Below, one piece after another: positions 12,113 through 23,870 of a DNA stretch of 64,000 nt. This stretch comes from Annona cherimola (taxonomy: Eukaryota; Streptophyta; Magnoliopsida; Magnoliales; Annonaceae), in NCBI GenBank assembly GCA_030490835.1, contig CM059975.1:29916133-29980132 (forward strand), written 5' to 3'. Made by a program: the position numbers and the translations under genes. Below the pieces are notes generated by a model that was not told where the DNA came from, ran no database searches, and saw only the letters and a program-made list of their open reading frames with translations. The stretch's first letter is position 1. Each line of letters begins with the position of its first letter.

Positions 12113-13072
12113 TAGATAGGCAACTAATAGAGAATAACTCCAAGGAAGAAGTAAACAACATTAAGCACTTCTACCTAACTTCGAACTTTGGATCTCCCAC
12201 CCTATATAACCTTACACTCATGTCAACCGTCTACGTCATCCAAGTGATAAGAACTAAATTATGATTTGATTTGGGTAGGAGTTTTCCAATTTAAGTTGGG
12301 TAGCAGGAGGCAAGGAAGGTAGAACCATGACGGATGGCCTTGCGAAGGATACAAAGGAAGGTAGGATCACAAAACTGGGTGGGTTTGCTTGAGAGAGTTT
12401 TGCTCTCATTCTTGCAACAAAATGCGGGAGCTGAGCTTTCTACTTTTGTTACAGCAACAAGAAGGAACAAAATGCTTTAGTTTTGAGGTTATTTTCGTTC
12501 ATCCTCTGCAACAATGACAAAGAAAGATCATTTAATACCAATTCGGCCTCAACGCTCCCTATTGAATGCCAGTGGTAGTTGCATCTCTCTTCCACTAAGG
12601 ACCTCAAATCTCTCTTCCATTAAGGGATGCTCAGGAGTACACAAAGGGATGGAACGGGATACGAATGAGATGAGGATGAGGATAGATTATTGTGTATTGA
12701 AAATGAAAAATTATATTGGACTTGAGAACAGTAGAGTACCGGAAATGGAAAAATCATGGTTGTTGTATATTGAAAAAATAAAAATTTGTACTGAAAATGA
12801 GAAAAGTTTTGGAAGTAATGTTAGATCCAATCGCATCCACATCCAAAGGTGGAAGGAAGGCCACAAACAGAAAGCCAGGACAAACATCTACTCAGGATAC
12901 TTAAAATGGTACATCTCTCTTCCATCAAAAAGGTTAAAAGGCCACAAACGGAGAGGAGAGCCAGGACTAATATCTACTCAGGATACTTAACATGGTACAT
13001 CTGAATACACCCAAGAACACAATGCTCAGGTTCTCTATTCCACATCAGACCCTGGAGATGACTTCTGGAATG
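12113..13072. other. Intergenic with a short direct repeat
   Basis: An 80-bp spaced imperfect direct repeat, GGCCACAAAC...ATCTACTCAGGATACTTAA...TGGTACATCT, occurs at about 12856-12914 and 12940-13003. A 158-codon open frame on the plus strand spans it but has no recognisable domain. This lies immediately 3' of the HAD gene. Confidence 0.4.
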
Positions 13073-14796
13073 CTAAACAATTTTACCAACTGATTTTTCA
13101 CTGTGAACTTCTTCATTGGTGAGCCAAGCCTGTGTAGCAGCAAGATCAGAGAAAACAGGCGCGCCGGCCTTTCTCCAGTTCTCTGCATCAGGGATCTTGA
13201 ATCTATCCAGCAGCAGCGCCTGCATACCCACAGACCTCGCAGGGATGTAGTCTTTCCGCATGCTGTCTCCAATGTGCAAAACTTCGTGGGGTGCGATGTC
13301 TCCAGCTTTCTCCAGTGCAATCTCATAAATTCTGGGGTTTGGCTTCTCTATGCCTTCAAGACCTGAGAAAACACCAAAATCCCATTCCGATCCCTGCATA
13401 TCACCAAACAAAATGACGGAAAAATATCTCAGAATCATAGAAGCACTGAGAACGGCTGCCTATACACACTGCAAATTTCACATGTACTCATATACATGAG
13501 TTCTCAGAATGTCAATGGAGTAAGCTTGGTCACTAGTACTCATTATTTCAGTTCCTCAATTCTCTAGTGCCCACCGACCACCACATGCCCCACCTGATGA
13601 CAGACTAATTAGATTGTTAAGCAATCATATGATCACAATAAGGGCAACCTAGATGTCTTCTTCAGACTTGCAAACCATCAAGGGATCAATAGGTTAGTTG
13701 GTCTGGGTCATAGACACAAATGGATGTATCATGGTTTGAAACTCGGCAGAAGGATATCAGGTTTTGAGAAGAAGTTTAATTATTACCTGGTTCAATCCTA
13801 ATGCTGGAAGAATGACATCCTGATACCTATATTCTGCATTACTGACAAGCCCAACGGTGAGACCTTGTTCACGCAACCACTTCATAAACGGCTGTGAATC
13901 TGGAAAGACTGTATATGGTGCAGATGATCCAAAGACAGAATATATGCGCCTGAATACCTTTTCAAACGTTTCTTCATCATAATCATATCCGGCCTGTAAA
14001 CGAAAAATGTTTAGGCAATATGGATACAAAAGGTTACAGCGCAAGGCAAGACAGACAAGTTCACCACCTTAATCAACCCATGTCACTCCCTACGTTCTTA
14101 GTATCTTATAATCATGATGGTATGCATGGAAAACCTCTGAAGTGGTCTCATGACCACCTCCCAAATTAATATATATATGAGAACCTATCTGGTGCAGTGC
14201 ACCGGCACCATAATAAAGGTACATTTGGCCAAAAATGAGCCCTACGCATATTAGAATGTAATGAAACTTATACAGTCATTTATCTATATATAAATTTTAT
14301 AGCAAATGGTCTACGTGTTAAAAAAAACAATTTAAAGTTGTTATTTACATCAAACTATTTTATTATGTTGAATTTATAGTATTTTCAGATGGAGTCCATA
14401 CACATCTAAGTGGAAAAAAAATTGGTATGGTAATAGGATAGGAAATAGAGATGAAAATGATTGACTAAGGTGGCAAGGCTTGATAATAGCATAGCAAGGA
14501 AACATGGAAATATGGAGAGGCAAGATGAGTGATGATACCCTCACAAAGGAATCCCGCACGCATGTTTTCCACCACTTTATATTGGGCATTTTCACTGCAT
14601 ACCCAAAACACGGGTATTTTTTGGCCATATCTGTATATGCACCCTTGAAGCCTTCATGCATGCGTTTGTAATCAGGACATGGCAATCCAACAGCTTTGGC
14701 TGCCATGCAGTAGTAGTCTCCAAGTTCACCCTTGTAAGCTATGAGTGTGCCAGTAACATCAAAAGTGACACAACGCAACTTTGATATGATCGACAT
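13073..14796 (-). CDS. HAD-superfamily hydrolase, plant HDHD3-like
   Basis: Coding exons 14539-14796, 13787-13993 and 13073-13393 (minus strand) join in phase 0 with GT-AG introns to give 261 residues, the usual size for this family. HAD motif I is FDVTGT, with nucleophile candidate D13. The second aspartate of the classic DxD is replaced by T15. Motif II serine is S137 in VSNAE, motif III lysine is K172 in EKPNP, and motif IV is GDSMRKD (D198, D203). A cap region lies between motifs I and II. Known relatives are cytosolic or organellar phosphatase-like proteins of unknown substrate. I chose the ATG at 14796 because the exon begins exactly there after a TTGCCACAG acceptor and the family starts near this point. 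An upstream exon could extend it in frame (see 17731). Confidence 0.88.
14183..14445. mobile_element. Truncated F1 MITE in a HAD-gene intron
   Basis: Between coding exons 1 and 2 of the HAD gene: GGTGCAGTGCACCGG, CATTTATCTATATATAAATTTTA, GTTATTTACATCAAACTATT, GATGGAGTCCATACACAT and TTGGTATGGTAATAGGA follow the order of F1 elements. The right arm is lost. It sits next to a (TA)n run. Confidence 0.6.
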
Positions 14797-14953
14797 CTGT
14801 GGCAACAAAACCCCACAGCCGCTATTGCTGCTTGCAAATCAGTGTTGTAATTTGTCAATGATGTTGACTTCTCTTGAACAAGAAGGTTCCAGTAAAGATT
14901 AAACTCATCACCTGCTCATCTCCTAGGTCAGCTACACATAAATAAGTCTTGAA

Positions 14954-15304
14954 GTCCTCAACGCATACAGTCCTGCACCCACCAACAAAGCTGTTCTTAG
15001 ACTAGAAAGGGTATAGAGCATTGTCCAACATGCATGAAATTGAAGGAACTGCAGAAGACAATGCATGGAAGTCCTCAACTCATAGAGTCCTGCACCCACC
15101 AACAAAGCTGTTCTTAGACTAGAAAGGGTATAGAGCATTGTCCAACATGCATGAAATTGAAGGAACTGGAGAAGACAATGTCTGGAAGTCCTCAACTCAT
15201 AGAGTCCTGCAACCACCAACAAATCTGTTCTTAGACTAGAAAGGGTATAGAGCATTGTCCAACATGCATGAAAGTGAAGGAAATGGAAAAGACAATGCAT
15301 GGAC
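14954..15304. repeat. Tandem repeat, 117 bp x3
   Basis: Three copies of a 117-bp unit begin with GTCCTCAAC at 14954, 15071 and 15188. Each contains CTGTTCTTAGACTAGAAAGG and CATTGTCCAACATGCATGAA. The copies differ at only a few positions, so the array is recent. Because 117 is a multiple of three the minus strand stays open for 122 codons, but there is no protein signal. It lies in the presumed 5'-UTR intron of the HAD gene. Confidence 0.95.
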
Positions 15305-17730
15305 TAAGATGCAGCTGCCTGATGAGTGACCAAACCAAACCATGCATTTAACATGGAACTCTATGAACCTGTTTTGTTATGCAGAAATTTTGTGGCTTGG
15401 TAGAATATAATGACCAACCAACCATGCATATACACTCTATCCAACTTTATAATTTCTCTTATGGTTTTGGGAAAATATCTGTAGTTTGATCACTTCTAAC
15501 TGCTGTAGATATAATATTTTGATACTTGAAATGAAAGGTTTGTAAATGCACATAAATGGTATCCAAAAAAAGAAAAAAAATTGCAGACGGGAGAAATGCA
15601 AATTGTTCTCTGACAATTTTGTAAAGTATGCCAGTAGAATATTTAAATTGTTGTGTTTTCTGACAAATTCGTAATAGGAAACATGCCAAGCAAACCTGGT
15701 AGATGGGAGACAGGAGGGTAAGAAAAAAATTTTATTCAAAAAGATATTCAATCTTCATAGGAAAACAAGGATTTAAGGTCACAATGTGTCAACAACAGAT
15801 CATTAGCTTAACAAAAAGGATTTGCCACCTGCGACCCTAAAAATTTTCAAATGGAGTTTACCAGAGAGTACTGGTTACGTACTTATTCAACCCATGACTT
15901 GACCTCAGTCCAAGGACTGAACAGAATGTTGTTGACAATAAAGTCATGTTAGATTTTGGAGATGTTTGGCCCTAACAAGCTCATAAAAATAAGTTTCCAC
16001 ATAGATCCCTGTTTTCCATATAGCATCAAATATGGGGGGAAATATTGTTTCCAGACATCGACAATCGGATTGAACAATTTCTCATAGATTAAATATTTCC
16101 ATAAAAGCATTGGAAGAAAAAATAGATAGAAAACATGTTTTGGAAGGCTTGGATAGTTTTTTTCATTTGCAGTGGATTAGTTTTTCTAAGTGAACTAATT
16201 CACATTGATGCTATCACATAGGGAAGGACGAACCATATTAGGTTAACGTGCATTGCTAGAGTTAAGAGATCTTTCAAGTGCATAGAGGTCACAGACTGCA
16301 GTCTGAGTTGAGGTCACTATCAACAAAACTAATGTGCATGAACATTGCTGAGAGTTAAGGAGTTTGCCAAGTGGATAAACATACAAAACGGTGAAATCCA
16401 TAGTGAGATTGCTAGCACATTCCAGAGATGCTTGTGATGGAAACTTCGATTCCAATCAGGATCATGATCAGGTAGCAAACACAATCAATCGTGCACACCT
16501 TTCAGTCTAAAAGGGAAAAATGAGAATGTCTCACAAACACACGCACCCCAACAAATGCACTCTGAAATCCCTCTCTCTAACTTTCAAAACATTAGTTTCC
16601 TCTTTATCAACCCTAGCATCCCACAGAATCCCTAACTAAAGCACCATGATATAAGCTTTAGCAACATGAATTCATTCAAGCCAATTCACTTGCATTGGTC
16701 TATATACCTTGCAGAACACAAGACACTCAAAAAATTACCAGATCCCAACGCAACGCATCTTAACGTTCACAACCACTCAAATAGATTATGAGTTAATGCG
16801 CATTCCTAACAATGAACCCTATTAGAGTCCTGAGGCCATCTCCTATCCTTAACCACAGCCACAGGTAAGGCTGGGAGTATGAACAAGGTCACCAGCGTAA
16901 CTATATTCACAAGAGAAATTTCTCATTCATACTGGTGCCTAAACAAAATTCCAGTTAGTTGGGTGTCACAACTGCAGCAAACTCCTGTAAACAATTTCTG
17001 CGAATACAATCTTATGAGGTACCAGTAATATCAGCATCTTCATCATTCAGATCTGCAGCTGACAGATTATTGCACCTCATTCTTCCGTTGTTGCCCATGA
17101 AATCCACATGATCTTACCAAAATGAAGATTCGAACCTCATATCGACAAGATATTACCCAAATGATAAACCATTTTTTTGGACCCCCACACCCATTTGCAA
17201 CAAGTAAGATAGGCCGCCTCATAAAAGCACATAGAATCAGTAAACCTTTCCAGAGAGCAAAAATTCAAACGCAGAATCACGAATCATCGAATCCCCAAAT
17301 TCCCAAAATCCTCAACAGAGTGATTTCATACAACACGAACTTACAAAGGCCAATGCGGATTCTCCCAAACGAAAGAAATTCAGCGTGAAGACATGCAACG
17401 GAAGATATCCAGAAACAAAAAACGTTACACGAGCTTTCTTGAATACGATGTTCATAGAACAAGCATCCATCAAACAAGAAGAAAATCCAGCAATATAAAA
17501 ATATAGATCTCATAAAATCCCAAAAGCTTTCATGGAGTTTGACTGCATATTGTTCAAGTGAAATAGGAAGAACCCAACCGACAATGCAGACTTTTTAAGG
17601 CTTCAAAGCAGGAATTTGGCACCCAGATACTGAGCGAGAAGTAAGGAACGCAATAGAGATTCCATCTGAGGAAGCAGGAACAGAAGATAATCCACTGAAA
17701 TGATGGGAAAGAGAGGATTTTGGGCCTCAC
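15305..17730. other. Presumed 5'-UTR intron of the HAD gene
   Basis: No motif-bearing open frame, RNA gene or clear transposon was seen. Composition is less AT-rich than the MITE-rich regions. If the exon at 17731 is real, all of this is intronic. Confidence 0.35.
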
Positions 17731-18000
17731 CCAAGACCTGAAATCTTCCAATTTGTCAGCAGCCCCGACGAATTCCAAGTTTCCAACCAGTTGGTTTCGG
17801 AGATTTTGATTTTCTAGCAGCATGCTTTGCTTGCTGTGAGCATCTCGGTCAGCAGCGGCGTCATTAAAAAATGGTTCGGAATGCCCAAATCCGGTGGACC
17901 GCAGCGGTATTTTGAAAACTAAAACCGGCGCAGCAAGAACGCTCCGTAGGCTGCTGTGCATGGACTCGTGTATTCTTCCTCTCTTTTGCCATGCACGAAA
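17731..18000 (-). other. Candidate first (5'-UTR) exon of the HAD gene
   Basis: The HAD coding exon begins directly after an AG acceptor, so an upstream exon is expected. The best candidate on the minus strand ends ...TTCAGGTCTTGG/GTGAGG with its donor at 17730. Upstream sequence is GC-richer and free of stops. Splicing to the next exon would leave the frame open into at least two upstream ATGs (for example at 17961), so an N-terminal extension of up to about 77 residues is possible. I regard it as UTR because relatives start near MSIISK. Confidence 0.4.
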
Positions 18001-18109
18001 TCCGAACTCCCAACCTCATTTTTGCAAAACGCCGCCGAAAAAACATTATTACACGTTAGACGGGTTATTTACATTTTGGTGTCTAACAACGCACGGGGAT
18101 CTTCTATGA

Positions 18110-18605
18110 AACTCTTTTCCGATCACTTTCTTCATTTTCAACTTTTGGTGTTCAATGAAAAATTCACTTTATCTACTGTATTTAGTATTTTTATATTATC
18201 ATAAAAAAATTTTATTTGTCTTATATCATTATATATTGATCCCATCTACAAACATATAAATCAACGTAATAAAATAATTTAAAATCAAACAACAATTTTT
18301 AAGTAATTTTTTCAATATCTAAATCATCTAAAATGTCATTACTATATGGACAAATAACTATATAAAATATTACTATATTTCAATATATATGTGAATGAAT
18401 CTAAACATTTTTCCTAATTTACACATAAATATACTTAATTTTGCGCAAATGTAGCCTATGAGCATATTGGATTTGAATGAAATTTAGTCTTATCACTAAA
18501 CAAATAATGTTAAATATAATGAATGGATTGAATTTTTTATCATACATCAAAATTTTAAAATTTGAGAGGGTTATATGAAACCACTTTTATAAACCCCGGT
18601 TACAT
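18110..18605. mobile_element. MITE, family F3, copy 1
   Basis: Inverted-repeat element. The left part GAAAAATTCACTTTATCTACTGTATTTAGTAT is mirrored by the right part AATGTTAAATATAATGAATGGATTGAATTTTT, with ATGAAACTCTTTTC near the left end and TATGAAACCACTTTTATAAACC near the right. Internal landmarks are CTAAATCATCTAAAATGTCA and GGATTTGAATGAAATTTAG. Relatives lie at 21300, 22090 and 33590. Confidence 0.6.
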
Positions 18606-18949
18606 AAAAACGACCCCAACTATGCATATTTACTTTTTAACTCGTAAGTTCTAAGGGTGCAACTTGGGTTTAGTTGACCCCGAACCCAGCCCACCAAACC
18701 CGGTTTCTAATAGTATTGAAACTTACTTCTTTGCAATCCGAGCCCGACTTGTAAATATGATAGTGTTAAGTGAACTAGAGCCCGATTTTACATTTGTTAT
18801 TTATTATAAAATATATTGCATGCAAAATATTTAAACAATATTTCTTTATATTTTGTATATTTTATATTATTTTTAATTATATTTGAATACATGTTTGGCA
18901 TATTATAATTATATTATAAATAAAGCATATTATTTTCTTTTATATTTAT

Positions 18950-20055
18950 CTTTTATTTCTATAATTTGTACATCCATCAATTTTCTTCATTTATATTATT
19001 TTCTATGCTAAATTTTTTCTAGAAATATTCTTTAGATAGTCATATTTTCTAAAAGTTTATAGTTTGATGATGTATTATTATGTTTACTTATGTGATTTGT
19101 TATTATTATATATTCACATGAAATTATAAACTTATGACTCTTAAGTAAAGTGTAAATTCATCAATATAAATTTCAATATAAAATTCAACCTGAACCTGAT
19201 TTTTAAAATATGGTTAGGGTTTGTAAAAATATTTTCTTTCTATAATTTATCTTTACATCTATTAATTTTCTTCATTTATATTTTTTATGATAAATTTTTT
19301 CTAGAAATATTATTAATATAGTCATATTTTTTAAAAGTTTATAGCTTGACTATATATTATTATGTTTACTTACGTGATTTGTTATTATTATATACTCATA
19401 TGAAATTATAAATTTATCACTCTTAAGTAAAGTGTAAATTCATCGACATAAATTTCAATATAAAACTCAACCCGAACCTGATTTTTTAGAAATATAGTTT
19501 GGGTTTGTAAAAATCTTTTATTTCTATAATTAATCTTTACATTCATTAATTTTGTTCATTTATATTGTTTTTATGCTAAATTTTTCTAGAAATATTCTTT
19601 ATATAGTCATATTTTCTAAAAGTTTATAGTTTGACTATAAATTATTATGTTTACTTCCGTGATTTGTTATTATTATATATTCATATGAAATTATAAGTTT
19701 ATCACTTTTAAGTAAAATGTAGATTCATCAATATAAAACTCAACTCAAACCCAATTTTTAAAAATATGGTTAGGGTCTATAAAAATCTTTTATTCCTATA
19801 ATTTATCTTTACATTCATTAATTTTCTTGATTTATATTTTTATGCTAAATTTTTTCTAGAAATATTCTTTATATAACCGTATTTTCTAAAAGTTTATAGC
19901 TTGACTATATATTATTATGTCTATTTACGTGATTTTTTATTATTATATATTCATATGAAATTATAAACTTATCACTCTTAAGTAAAATGTAAATTCATCA
20001 AACATAAATTCAATATAAAAATCAACTCGAACTTAATTTTTAAAAATATAGTTAG
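18950..20055. repeat. Tandem array, ~280-bp unit x4
   Basis: The marker CTAGAAATATT recurs at 19019, 19301, 19586 and 19856 (spacings 282, 285, 270). Each unit also contains AGTTTATAG, TATTATTATGTTTACTTA..GTGATTTGTTATTATTATAT, and ends with GG(T)TTAGGGT(T)TGTAAAAAT. A diverged partial unit lies near 25550-25640. Both loci are preceded by CCCGA-rich sequence (18650-18790 and 25220-25400), which suggests one parent repeat. Confidence 0.85.
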
Positions 20056-20075
20056 GATTTAGGTTTTACCAATAG

Positions 20076-20135
20076 GTTATGGGTTAGGGTTAGGGTTATG
20101 GTTAATATTTTATAAATAGGATTAAGATTAGGGTT
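20076..20135. repeat. Short telomere-like GGGTTA run
   Basis: GGGTTAGGGTTAGGGTTATGG with neighbouring degenerate GGTTA/GGATTAAGATTAGGG motifs. It directly follows the last 280-bp unit, whose own end contains GGTTAGGGT. It is therefore more likely an expansion of the repeat than a former telomere. The usual plant telomere unit is TTTAGGG. Confidence 0.5.
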
Positions 20136-20924
20136 AAGGTGAACCCAAATTTCATAAACCTAAGTTGTACCCCTAATGAATTCTTCATATTTTCTTTTTA
20201 AACTATATAAGTTTGTCTTCTTTGCATTTTAAACTCTACCTTTAATGCAGGTCACCAAATGGATGGAAAATTCGTCGGTAGCTATCATACAAATTTTTAA
20301 ATAATAACATTGCCTTTAAAAGGAGTTGACTTGCTTAACTTAGCCCAACAAAAATCGCATTATCTGCAAGCCCAGGTCAACTTGTAATCATGTTTATGAG
20401 TAACTTATGTTCATGAGTTGACTCAACTATGCCATATAAAATTGTCTAGTATGCATATATATAAGTCAACTTAACTAAGACATAATAATATTTTAAGCTT
20501 CATTTACAAGTTAATTGGATGTTTTGGTTGCAGGGTTCAAAATGCGAGAGGGTAAGCTTACAAAGTTTACAAACAAATATGCATAGTTAAAAGGACTAAA
20601 ATATAAAAAACCCCACATTTGACATAAGTTTGGGTGGTGAAGCATGTCTATACTTTATTCTACTTAAGGTGCATTATTATCAAGAAATGAGGCTTATATT
20701 AATGATAGATGTAAATGAAATGGAAAGGGTAGAAATAAAAAATTCAAAAAAATTAATTGCATGACCACTCTATTTTTCCTATGATCCTATCTAATCACAC
20801 AATCTCCCATCATAAGACTCCATATATTCATTCCATTCCCACCATTTGAACCCACCCAAATACATATAATGAAAGAAGTTAGATCTTATGTTGTTCCACT
20901 TATGCCAGCCCCAAAATCTTTTGC

Positions 20925-21170
20925 TTAAATAAAACTTTTAATTTATGTATATTTAATCTATAAATTAAATTTTAACATTTTAAAGAATGTATATATTTTT
21001 TTATTTTAAACATGAAGGTATTTTAGTCATTTTAACCTTTAAAAATAACTAAAATATTTCTGTGTTTAAAAATATAAAAAATATATACACATTTCCAAAA
21101 AATAGCAAAACTAATTAGCGTATATTATAGATTAACTCTTTTATAAAAAAATAAAAAATGAGTTTCGTAG
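20925..21170. repeat. Foldback MITE core, family F2
   Basis: Core landmarks ATTTATGTATATTTAATCTATAAATTAA, a central inverted block around GGTATTTTAGTCATTTT/AAATAACTAAAATATTTC, and a returning arm. Ends are degraded. Confidence 0.4.
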
Positions 21171-21299
21171 TCGACTGCAATTCAATGCAATGACTGCTGG
21201 TGGCGTGGGATCACTCAGTATCATCAAACAAATTTGATACATTCATTAACGCTTTAGAATATTTATCACTAGTAATTGTTTCTAAGCATATAAGTTTAG

Positions 21300-21800
21300 A
21301 AGCTCCACTTCTTAGAAACCTCATTTTTATGTAATTTCATCTATTTTCCGCACACTAACAATTAAAGGAAATTAACTTTATCTATTATATTTAACATTAT
21401 TTATATTATTACAAAAATTCTATCATTTGTCTAGTATTTTAATGTATGAGTTTCATCTATAAGGGTATCAAACCATCATAATAAAATGGTTTGATACTAA
21501 ATATTAATTTTAAAATTATATTTTCAACGTATAAAAAATCTAAAATATCATTGCTATGTAGATAAATGATTATATAATAATTACATTCTCATATATACAT
21601 GAATCCACTTAATAATATACACATGAATATATGTATATATTTTTTTAAACAAATGTGTCTCGTGAATGTCTTTAGTTTAGATGATTTGGTGTCCTAACTA
21701 AATAAATGATATTAAATAAAATGCATAAAGTGGATTTTTCATCGGTCATTGCAATATTAAAAATGAATGTAATTACATGAAAAGAATTCTACCTAAGAAG
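21300..21800. mobile_element. MITE, family F3, copy 2
   Basis: GAAATTAACTTTATCTATTATATTTAACATT on the left is mirrored on the right by AATGATATTAAATAAAATGCATAAAGTGG. Internal order matches the 18.1-kb copy. Confidence 0.5.
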
Positions 21801-22089
21801 GATTTAAGTTAAGATGTTCTTTAAACAGAATAGCTATGGTCATAAAAATTATAAAATGACAAAAGACAAGGGACATAAATACAAGTAGCCAAAACATTAA
21901 ACAAATGACGCAGTGAGCTGGCTTGCTTAAAGGGTATAGCATTGAGGCTTTACACTTATCTTTTTATTTTTAAATAATTGTTTGTATTCAACGAATCTTA
22001 GTTTTTCATGATATTAAAAATAATTTTCATTGGAAAAAATATTCTCTTTTGAAAGCGAATATATAATTGTTAAAACTTTTTAAAAAAAT

Positions 22090-22445
22090 ATGGGGTTTTG
22101 CTTCGATGAAACTCTTTTCTTCTATTTTAATATATTGAGGATTAATAGAAAATTCATTTCATCTATCGTATTTAGTATCATATATATTATTATAAAAAAA
22201 TTTATTTATCTAACATCATTATGCATAAGCTTCATCTATAAATGCATAAAATTAATGTTGTGAAATGGTTTAATGCTAAATATCATTTTTTATGAAATAA
22301 ACATTACTTTTAAAGTTATATTTTTAACATCTAAATCATGTAAAATATTATTACTACATGGATAAATGATTCTATAAAACATTATTACTTTCTATCATTT
22401 AATGCTAAATATTAATTTTAAAACTGTATACAAAAGTCTGTAATA
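22090..22445. mobile_element. Partial F3 MITE
   Basis: Begins ATGAAACTCTTTTCTTCTATTTT and continues GAAAATTCATTTCATCTATCG...AGTATCAT as in the F3 left arm. The middle includes a repeated TTTAATGCTAAATAT segment. The right arm is missing. Confidence 0.45.
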
Positions 22446-23071
22446 CTTGTCATTTTTAAACTTATAAATACATATACCTGGATAAATATAATAACTATTT
22501 AGATTTAAAAATATATTTTAAAATTTAAATTAAAAATGATGTAATCATTGGAATTTAAGTTATTAACCTATTGCGAGTGATATTTCTTTCGGCCGGTTTA
22601 GTTTGCTTTTTTTTTTTTCTTTTTAATCACGATCGACTGGTTGCGCAGGATCATTAGCTCATCCGCGGACTATGCAGCATTTTGTCCATTACAAAACGGG
22701 AAATGCTGATCCTTTGCACGCGGAATGGTTTTTCTCCTGTTAGTAATACACGAAAAGCAAGGAAAAGGTGAAAAATAGGTAAATTAGGTAACGTAAAAAA
22801 GGGTCACCATATAATGCAACCTTTTAACTTTTAAAATCCTAAATTTTGAAAAAAATTAAACTATTAATTATCATCATCTATAGGTATTCACTTATTGCTT
22901 AACGTAGCTAGATTAATTAAAAATTATTTTAATTAGAAGATCATTTGCTTAACGTAGCTTGATTAGTCACGATGTCCGGCCGTGGCAGTAGTGTATCACA
23001 TAAGCGGAAGTATCGTCCGCATACGTGGGAGTTGTGAATCTCTCGTGCATGAGAGTTGTGGTCTCTCCATT
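22446..23071. other. Intergenic, no gene seen
   Basis: Contains a slightly GC-richer part at about 22600-22740 and 22970-23060 with no open frame of note. It directly precedes the paired foldback elements. Confidence 0.4.
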
Positions 23072-23451
23072 CCTGTTAGTCAGGGCTAAGTAAATGTCTC
23101 ACTTAGCCCACCTCAAAAATCATATTTAAAATAAATTTTTTTATTTTTCTCTTCATACACTTGTTTATCTAAGTGTATTTAATATATAAATCAAGTTTTA
23201 CCATTTTTGGATATGTGTATATATTTTTTTTAGATTTTTAAAAATAAGAGTATTTTAAATACATATATACACGTAGATGTTTAAAAATCTCAAAAAAATA
23301 GATAAACATATTCAAAAATGGTAAAACTTGGTCTATATGTTAAATACACTTAGATAAACAAGTACATGAAGAAAAAAGTAAAAAAAAGTTGTTGTAAATA
23401 GGTTTTTTGATATGGGCTAAGTGAGACATTTACTTAGCCCGGGCTAACAGG
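23072..23451. mobile_element. Foldback MITE with long TIRs, F2
   Basis: The left end CCTGTTAGTCAGGGCTAAG..AATGTCTCACTTAGCCCACCTC is mirrored by the right end GGGCTAAGTGAGACATTTACTTAGCCCGGGCTAACAGG. The interior is the F2 core (TCTAAGTGTATTTAATATAT...ATATGTTAAATACACTTAGA). It has no coding capacity. Confidence 0.85.
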
Positions 23452-23483
23452 ATCACTCCTCTTTTTTTAAAGAGAAGTGATCC
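23450..23483. repeat. Hairpin joining two foldback elements
   Basis: GGATCACTCCTCTTT, a short T run, then AAAGAGAAGTGATCC forms an almost perfect inverted repeat located exactly between the two F2 elements. Confidence 0.8.
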
Positions 23484-23857
23484 AGTTAGTCCGGGCTAAG
23501 TAAATGTTTCACTTAGCCCACCTTAAAAAACTTATTTATAATAATTTTTTTTACTTTTTTCCATCGCGCACTTGTTTGTCTAAGTGTATTTAATATATAG
23601 ATAAAGTTTTATCATTTTTGGATATGGTTATCTATTTTTTTGAAATTTTTAAACATTTATGTGCATATATGTATTTAAATACTCTTATTTTTAAAAACTT
23701 AAAAAAATATATACACATATCCAAAAATAGTAAAACTTAGCCTATATGTTAAATAGACTTAAATAAATAAGTATATGAAGAAAAAATAAAAAAATTTGTT
23801 TTAAATAGGATTTTGAGGTGGGCTAAGTGAGACATTTACTTAGCTTGGATTAACAAG
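23482..23857. mobile_element. Second foldback MITE, F2
   Basis: CCAGTTAGTCCGGGCTAAG...TTTCACTTAGCCCACC on the left is mirrored by GGTGGGCTAAGTGAGACATT...TAGCTTGGATTAACAAG on the right. The interior is the same F2 core as the preceding element and in the same orientation. The right TIR is more diverged. Confidence 0.8.
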
Positions 23858-23870
23858 ATCGTTCCTCTAA

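Noticed and set aside
12514..12990. 158-codon plus-strand open frame
   Set aside because: No domain or family resemblance, spans a local direct repeat, and no splice context; likely chance.
14932..15300. 122-codon minus-strand frame with repeated peptide
   Set aside because: Open only because the 117-bp tandem unit is divisible by three; no protein signal.
20076..20135. Former telomere or chromosome-fusion point
   Set aside because: Too short, not the TTTAGGG unit, and continuous with the tail of the local tandem repeat.
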